A DNA stretch of 64,000 bases from Tubulanus polymorphus (Eukaryota; Nemertea; Palaeonemertea; Tubulaniformes; Tubulanidae), in the NCBI RefSeq assembly GCF_964204645.1, contig NC_134030.1:19039110-19103109 (forward strand). The letters are read 5' to 3'. The notes below the pieces were generated by a model. The model did not search any database. It was not told where the DNA came from and saw only the letters and a list, made by a program, of their open reading frames with translations. A program made the translations under genes and the position numbers. This document shows positions 59,066 to 64,000 of this stretch, piece by piece; positions within the stretch are counted from its first letter, which is position 1; the number at the start of each line of letters is the position of its first letter.

Positions 59066-60329
59066 CTGTAACAGAAAACGAAACGGACACATTCAAAACG
59101 CAATTCTCAATATTTCAATATTCACTCGATAGATCCGTTCAAAAGAATAAAAACGTAAGAACGATATCTGAGAATATGAACGATCGAACACTTCGTGAAT
59201 GTCAATTCAGATTGCAACGGCTCTAAATTACGGATAAGATTTCGTTGTTTAACTTAAGGCCTGTTTTGTTGCGTCAGAAAAACCAAAATGAGCTAAAGAC
59301 TATTCATTAGTTGATAGGCTATAAAACGAAATGAGTTTAGACTGGTCATAATTGTAGTAAGATTTAGCTCAAGGAGAAAATTTTAAAAATCCTAAACTAC
59401 TCTCACATTGTAAGTTTAACTCAAGTCATTTTACACTAACGCAGGCTTGCGGTGCCAATTTTCACGTGGGCTGGTGGTTCTCAAAGCGCTCGGAACAGCT
59501 GTTTTTTTTTTAAAGTCAAATGTAAGGAGGACCAATTTCAAGGCTCCTCAAAGTACATCGCCGTATTTTGTTAAAAAGTAACCTTGAAAGAGATTTATGA
59601 GCAAAAGAATTCCTTTCTTCTAAGTACAGAGATATAAACGATGATTGTGCAATAAGGGACGTGTTTCTGAGGATCCACGTATATCTTCCATTCAGAACCG
59701 ATTCTATTGAAGATCTGCGAACAAACTTTCACATTAAAGTCGTTTTAATTTCTACGATTTACGTAAAGTTCTACGCACAATGGCATTAACGTCTCGGAGA
59801 CACGCGTCGACTGACAGCCGTAACAACGTCACAATCAGCGCCAGCGTTACTCAACGTATAACGCCGTTCGCGCGAGTGATATAGTGACGTTAATTTGGCG
59901 TTTTTCTTATTTTCCGTTCGCGTAATTAAAACTCGTAAAATTTAATTAATGGCGTTAATTTAAACTTAGGATGTTTTAATTCGGCGTCGGGTTCAAAGCG
60001 ACGTATCGATTTAGCAGCGCGTTAGACAGATAGCGGAGACGGGGAGGTATGGCTTGGCGGGTCGTCACGTCCCCGGGGGTGACGTTGCCGAGAGTAATTG
60101 TCTAATTAATGGATGATTCAGACGCGCGGATCATTTAACAAATCACTCGCATATATCGGCGCGCGATTAAACTGTTTAAAATCTAATCAATTTCCGTGAA
60201 AAAGTCAGGACGGAATTTCTATCGAGAAATGATCGCGCAGAAATCGGTAAAGTTGAAACTCGAACGAATGGAAAAGTACAAACTAAAAAATGAATTTCCC
60301 AGGGTTGGATTTTTTCGAATCAGCAACCC
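59066..60329. other. presumed DSCAM intron with a TAATTA-rich stretch
   Basis: No exon found. Between about 59890 and 60190, TAATTAA, TAATTAAT and TTAATTTAAA cores recur beside higher-GC blocks (GGGAGGTATGGCTTGG, GTCCCCGGGGGTGAC). This composition could mark a homeodomain-bound regulatory element, but nothing beyond motif density supports it. Confidence 0.3.
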
Positions 60330-60414
60330 GGACCCAGTTCGACAGTAATGCGAGTTGAACTTTGACTCCGAGTCAACTCATTTCAAATGAACTGATTTTT
60401 ACCCGGGGCTAACT
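60330..60414. mobile_element. truncated fold-back MITE, GTTCCACAGTTGTGAGTTA family
   Basis: GGACCCAGTTCGACAGTAAT and the loop TCATTTCAAATGAACTG are kept. The right end is lost at the border of the next element. Confidence 0.6.
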
Positions 60415-60415
60415 C

Positions 60416-60546
60416 TTAAGCCCAACGCGCACGACGCGGAACACAGGGAACATGTTAGATAACTTTGTTTCCAGAAACTATTTTTCACGCAATACAAAAA
60501 CATGCTCTGTTTCCATGTTTCCTGTGTCATGTGCGTTTGGGCTCAA
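60416..60546. mobile_element. fold-back MITE, AGCCCAACGCGCACG family
   Basis: TTAAGCCCAACGCGCAC faces GTGCGTTTGGGCTCAA, with AACACAGGGAACATG against CATGTTTCCTGTGT inside. A relative begins at 5536 in arm A (TTTGAGCCCAACGCACACG). Confidence 0.75.
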
Positions 60547-60576
60547 CTACTATCCGTGGAACTAATATAATGAAAC

Positions 60577-60730
60577 GAGTAGTACTGAATAGGTTAACAA
60601 TGTATTTGACGCACGAGCTTTCGCTACTAATGAATAGAAGCTTCATCAGGTGAATGAGAGAGGAAGCGTCTATATATTAGTAGCGAAAGCTCGTGCATCA
60701 AATAAATTGTTAACCTATACAGTGCTACTC
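60577..60730. mobile_element. fold-back element, ACGAGCTTTCGCTACTAAT arms
   Basis: GAGTAGTACTGAATAGGTTA faces TAACCTATACAGTGCTACTC. The arms are about 55 bp each and continue through GCACGAGCTTTCGCTACTAA. No coding content. Confidence 0.8.
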
Positions 60731-60918
60731 GCCTGGTTGTGTATATTTACGCCCAGGTTAACACGGCTCCTAGTCTACGAATCCACTCAACGGTGGAACT
60801 GTGGATCTCGAGGGATAATAATGAGTTACAAATATACACGAAAGCATTGTTTGTTCGTTTTTGAAACAGGCGGATTATTGAAATCTTTCCGCCGCGCATT
60901 TTAATCCCTGTTTTACAG

Positions 60919-61182
60919 TCACTATTCACCAGCGGTAGATACGATATAGACCTCATCGCTGATGCTAGTATCATTGAATTTATTCGCACAAAAATCAGAT
61001 ACGAGTCGGATAATTGTTTTCGACCGCAATCTGTGCTTGATAATCCTTGCATTGATAGCAAAATGACAGTGTTAGTAGCCTCTAGCTGCCCTGGAGATAA
61101 GAATATAAATAGCTGTACGTATAATAATGCTGAACTGGCACGCGACTGGTGTGGGTCTATTTTTGTAGGCGGCATCATTTGA
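60919..61182 (+). CDS. doubtful cysteine-rich open exon
   Basis: Not recognised. After an acceptor-like TGTTTTACAG there are 87 open codons with several cysteines: SDNCFRPQSVLDNPCIDSKM, VASSCPGDKNINSCTY and ARDWCGSIF. The spacing resembles a small disulphide-rich extracellular domain. Against this, the opposite strand is open over the same stretch, no upstream exon was found, and the frame starts just upstream at 60865. It could be a fragment of a gene nested in the DSCAM intron, or chance. Confidence 0.25.
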   Translation, partial: SLFTSGRYDIDLIADASIIEFIRTKIRYESDNCFRPQSVLDNPCIDSKMTVLVASSCPGDKNINSCTYNNAELARDWCGSIFVGGII

Positions 61183-62815
61183 AAATATCGAAATTTGGAA
61201 AAAACGATTTCAGTTTAAGATCGTTGTCCAATTTAGCAATACTACGTGTCTGTTTGCCTCGTGCAAACAGTAACAAAAGAAGTGTGTTGTGAGTGATGTA
61301 AATATCGTCAAATTAAGGCTAAGTTTGCTTGGTGTTAAACTGCTGGAAAGTTCTGTTCTCCAAAAATTGTTTCATAGGCAAAATTCAAATTTCAACAGGC
61401 GACGATGTTATTCAGTTTGAAATGGGTAATTCTGGCGATGATGGTATACGCCTACTCAATCAACGGGTAAAACAGAAATCTACGTTTTTCGTAGTACTAG
61501 TCTTTTTGAAAAAGAGTTACGCGCGCCTTAGTGAAAAGCGAATATACAGGGCGAAACGCAATTTGCGGGTATTGTTCGTTTGAGCGACTCCATCTTGTCG
61601 AAGTGCACTTCAAACGACCTGGAATCCGAGCTAAATTCGAAAAATAGATTAACAAAAACTACAAAAACGACGTCGATTGTTGCAATCAATACGCGGGGTT
61701 GCGTGGTAACGACGTACTATCGTCGAACGCTTTGTAGTTCATCTGTTTTGAAGATGGTTTCCTATTTAACCCGGGCACAAACAAACTTTGATTAGAAAAC
61801 CCACTCGGACCTGTTTATCTTTTTTTTCCCCGCATGCCATGCCGAGATTTTAAACGAAAAATCGAGCGCCGTGGGAACGACCAGCCGTCGCTCGTTCCAA
61901 TCGGTCACAACCCGGTGGTGATGATAATGATGACGTAATCACTCGGCAACGAACGCCGCTACGGTTCGACGCGCGTCACCGATCCAAAGAAACGATTTTC
62001 TTTTTTTTAAATTACGGTTCGCAGGTCATTAACAAGCGATGGATCGGTGAACCCGGAATTCAAGAAATACCGGAGTAAACGTCCTTTTCGCTCGTCGAAC
62101 ATGGCGAGACCTCAACCCAAACGCGAGCTCAAAGGAAAGCGATTTTCACGAAGTATGTTCCGTCATCGCGAGCAAGTTGAAAATATTGAGGCGTAAATAA
62201 TCTACGCGAAGAATTGCGTAAAAATCCTGCAACATATTTTGCACGGCCCTCATTTACACAGCCTCTCGTGTGGGTGAGTGCGAAGGCGCAACTCATTAGG
62301 CGTGAAGCCCAGTTGGGGAGTTCCCCGAGTACATTTTGAGAATTTGAATAGATTTAGATGCTTGCCCTGCTGAAGTCAGTGAATATCTCATATAACAAAG
62401 TCAATGAAACATAAATGTAATCTATTCAATTTTCGTTGAATATAGAAATAGCGGAACGGGATCTCATCTCTATAGATGCAATTGTTAACTGTGAAATTAT
62501 AAGCAATTGTTAACTGTGAAATTATAAACATATACCGTTAAGAGGAGGGGGTGATTAAGTCCAGGCACGTGTAAAATCTAGTCCACGTTTCAGCGTGAAG
62601 TTTTAGATTTAACGCTCGCATTAGACGCCACGAGCACCTGAGCTCGGCACCTGCACAATCGAATCAGCTACGGGGAAAGTACATCAGCATCAATGAATAC
62701 TGGGGAATGGTCCTGTGGCAAGCGAGCACCCACTTTAGGTGTGTATGCAATCGATGATTCGTAATATATTTCTCCCTGATTTCATTGTTCTGCTTTTTTC
62801 CGGGTATAATGAACA
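61183..62815. other. presumed intron, nothing recognised
   Basis: Short open frames only, without domains. No Ig-type exon for DSCAM was found on the minus strand. Confidence 0.4.
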
Positions 62816-62944
62816 GGGGCCGGTTGCTCAAAAGTTGGTTACAGTTAACCAGTGGATAGTTGACATAGTGACGATTAAAAGTTCATTTTTGCTATAGTAT
62901 TCATCCGCCGGTTATCTTTAACTAACTTTTGAGCAACTGGCCCC
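62816..62944. mobile_element. fold-back MITE, GGGGCC-ended family, best copy
   Basis: GGGGCCGGTTGCTCAAAAGT faces ACTTTTGAGCAACTGGCCCC, 129 bp in all, with the core AACCAGTGGATAGTTGAC. Reference copy for the family. Confidence 0.87.
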
Positions 62945-63847
62945 TGAATTTTATGATTCGACTTTTGGAAATTGGAGAGTCTCCAGGTGTCACTAGTGTG
63001 CAGTCGGCTCTTATTATGTAATACAATTGTAAATACTTCTTGATGTCCCTCTGTATACCTCTCGTTGAGGTGATGAGTGTACTTACGAGGGACATTAAGA
63101 TTATAAGTAAGATAATATCAGTTGCGGGTGGGAAAAGTTCCCTGAGAAATATTGCCTTTGTGTTTTCAAAAGGGCACGGGAAAATTGCGATGGGAGCACG
63201 TGCTTGTTGTGCTCCAGTCAGGATACGCCCTGTGGCTGGCTATACGGATCTGAATCGCGGTCATTCATTAACCGTGTATATATAAGGCATGTACGCGCCT
63301 AACTATAGACGTTTCAATTACCGATTTGAGAGCGTGGGGTACATAGGTTACGTGTCGAGCACATTCTCGAGTAGGTGCAGTTTCGGCGCGATAAGTCAAA
63401 ACGGCCTCCTTTCAATCACGTACAGGTAGCACTTCTGAATAAGCAAATACGTGATTTAATTACTGGGTTATATTTCCCGGATATTGGGTTAGGTTACCGG
63501 TCGGGTCTGCTCGTCGCCGATAAAGGGATAAAGAAAATCCGATTGGTATTTGTTTTTTTTGTCGCTGCCGTAAAAAGGGCAAATGAAGGATTCGGCGACG
63601 CTTAGCTCGTAATATGAAAATGACAGCGCGTGTTTTGTGCGACTGCAGATTACAGAATTCAATTTGTTTCTACATAAATTCAGTCTTTGATACGCGAAGC
63701 CAATTAGCCCACGTCCGAACAAGGCGAAAGTGCTATTAGCAACATTTGTGATATATTGTGTCTGAGGGAACGGGTCAGCTGCGGACGTACAGCGATGTCT
63801 AAGATCAGAGTCCAGCCTTAGCTCCTTTTTGTTCTATACACTGTGCC
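62945..63847. other. presumed intron, one dispersed repeat
   Basis: CCAGGTGTCACTAGTGTGCAGT near 62981 is another member of the GGATCCACCAGG family (last two bases of the quoted motif are variable). No exon was seen. Confidence 0.4.
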
Positions 63848-64000
63848 AATTTCTTAAAACAGTTCGACCTAATTTCATGTTTGTTTTACTAATCTAACTC
63901 TAACAATTTAAGAGCAGGCTAAACTCATTTTGGTTCTATAACCAATCTAACAACTTAAGACCAGTCTAAACTCATTTTGGTTCAATAACCAATCTAACAA
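63848..64000. repeat. tandem repeat, about 50-bp unit, running off the right edge
   Basis: Units contain CTAAACTCATTTTGGTTC, then ATAACCAATCTAACAA. Two good units and one worn unit are visible. A related piece occurs inverted near 59275-59330 (AACCAAAATGAG, ATGAGTTTAGAC). Confidence 0.75.

Noticed and set aside
60747-61178. 143-codon minus-strand open frame as a missing DSCAM exon
   Set aside because: It has no Ig cysteine/tryptophan pattern and crosses a region where the plus strand is also open.

Overview
The window is animal nuclear DNA. It is AT-rich and intron-dense, with canonical GT-AG introns, dispersed fold-back elements, a LINE 3' end, tRNA-derived SINE-like sequence and long (AT)n tracts. 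The gene content (a clan 2 P450 related to CYP17/CYP1, a DSCAM, a C-type-lectin/LDLa receptor and a rhodopsin-type GPCR) fits a marine invertebrate bilaterian. A lophotrochozoan is my guess; the species cannot be told from this sequence.

Layout. (1) 1-770, minus: part of a multi-domain receptor with C-type lectin-like and LDL-receptor class A domains, bordered by two minisatellites. (2) About 1318-24322: a large imperfect inverted duplication. Each arm (about 10.0 and 11.7 kb) holds a complete ten-exon microsomal P450 gene of 500 codons, pointing inwards. All splice phases agree and the two proteins differ at only about 22 residues, nearly half of them in exon 6. Downstream of each P450, on the opposite strand, lies the last exon of an unidentified second gene: intact in the left copy, shortened by a 1-bp deletion in the right copy. 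The 1.26 kb spacer holds two more exons of that gene and a broken methyltransferase fragment. (3) About 25.5-29.85 kb: a second inverted repeat (two 276-bp arms, 3.8 kb apart) enclosing worn segments that match introns 1 and 3 of the P450 genes, probably remnants of a third copy. (4) 30160-31046, plus: a GPCR pseudogene lacking the TM4-TM5 region. (5) 31-39 kb: mostly non-coding, with SINE-like and fold-back repeats. (6) 39038-59065, minus: the 3' 25 coding exons (about 1,451 residues) of a DSCAM orthologue, from Ig8 through the transmembrane segment to a C-terminal PDZ ligand. The 5' exons are not in the remaining 5 kb, so the gene runs beyond the right edge. (7) 59-64 kb: presumably a DSCAM intron, with fold-back elements, an AT-homeobox-motif-rich stretch and one doubtful cysteine-rich open frame.

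The genes do not form a pathway. The P450 pair is a recent local duplication (xenobiotic, steroid or fatty-acid type oxidation cannot be decided from sequence). DSCAM is a neuronal homophilic adhesion receptor. The main interest is the architecture of the duplication: nested inverted repeats, gene fragments caught at the centre, and unevenly distributed divergence. I found no undescribed enzymatic or defence system.
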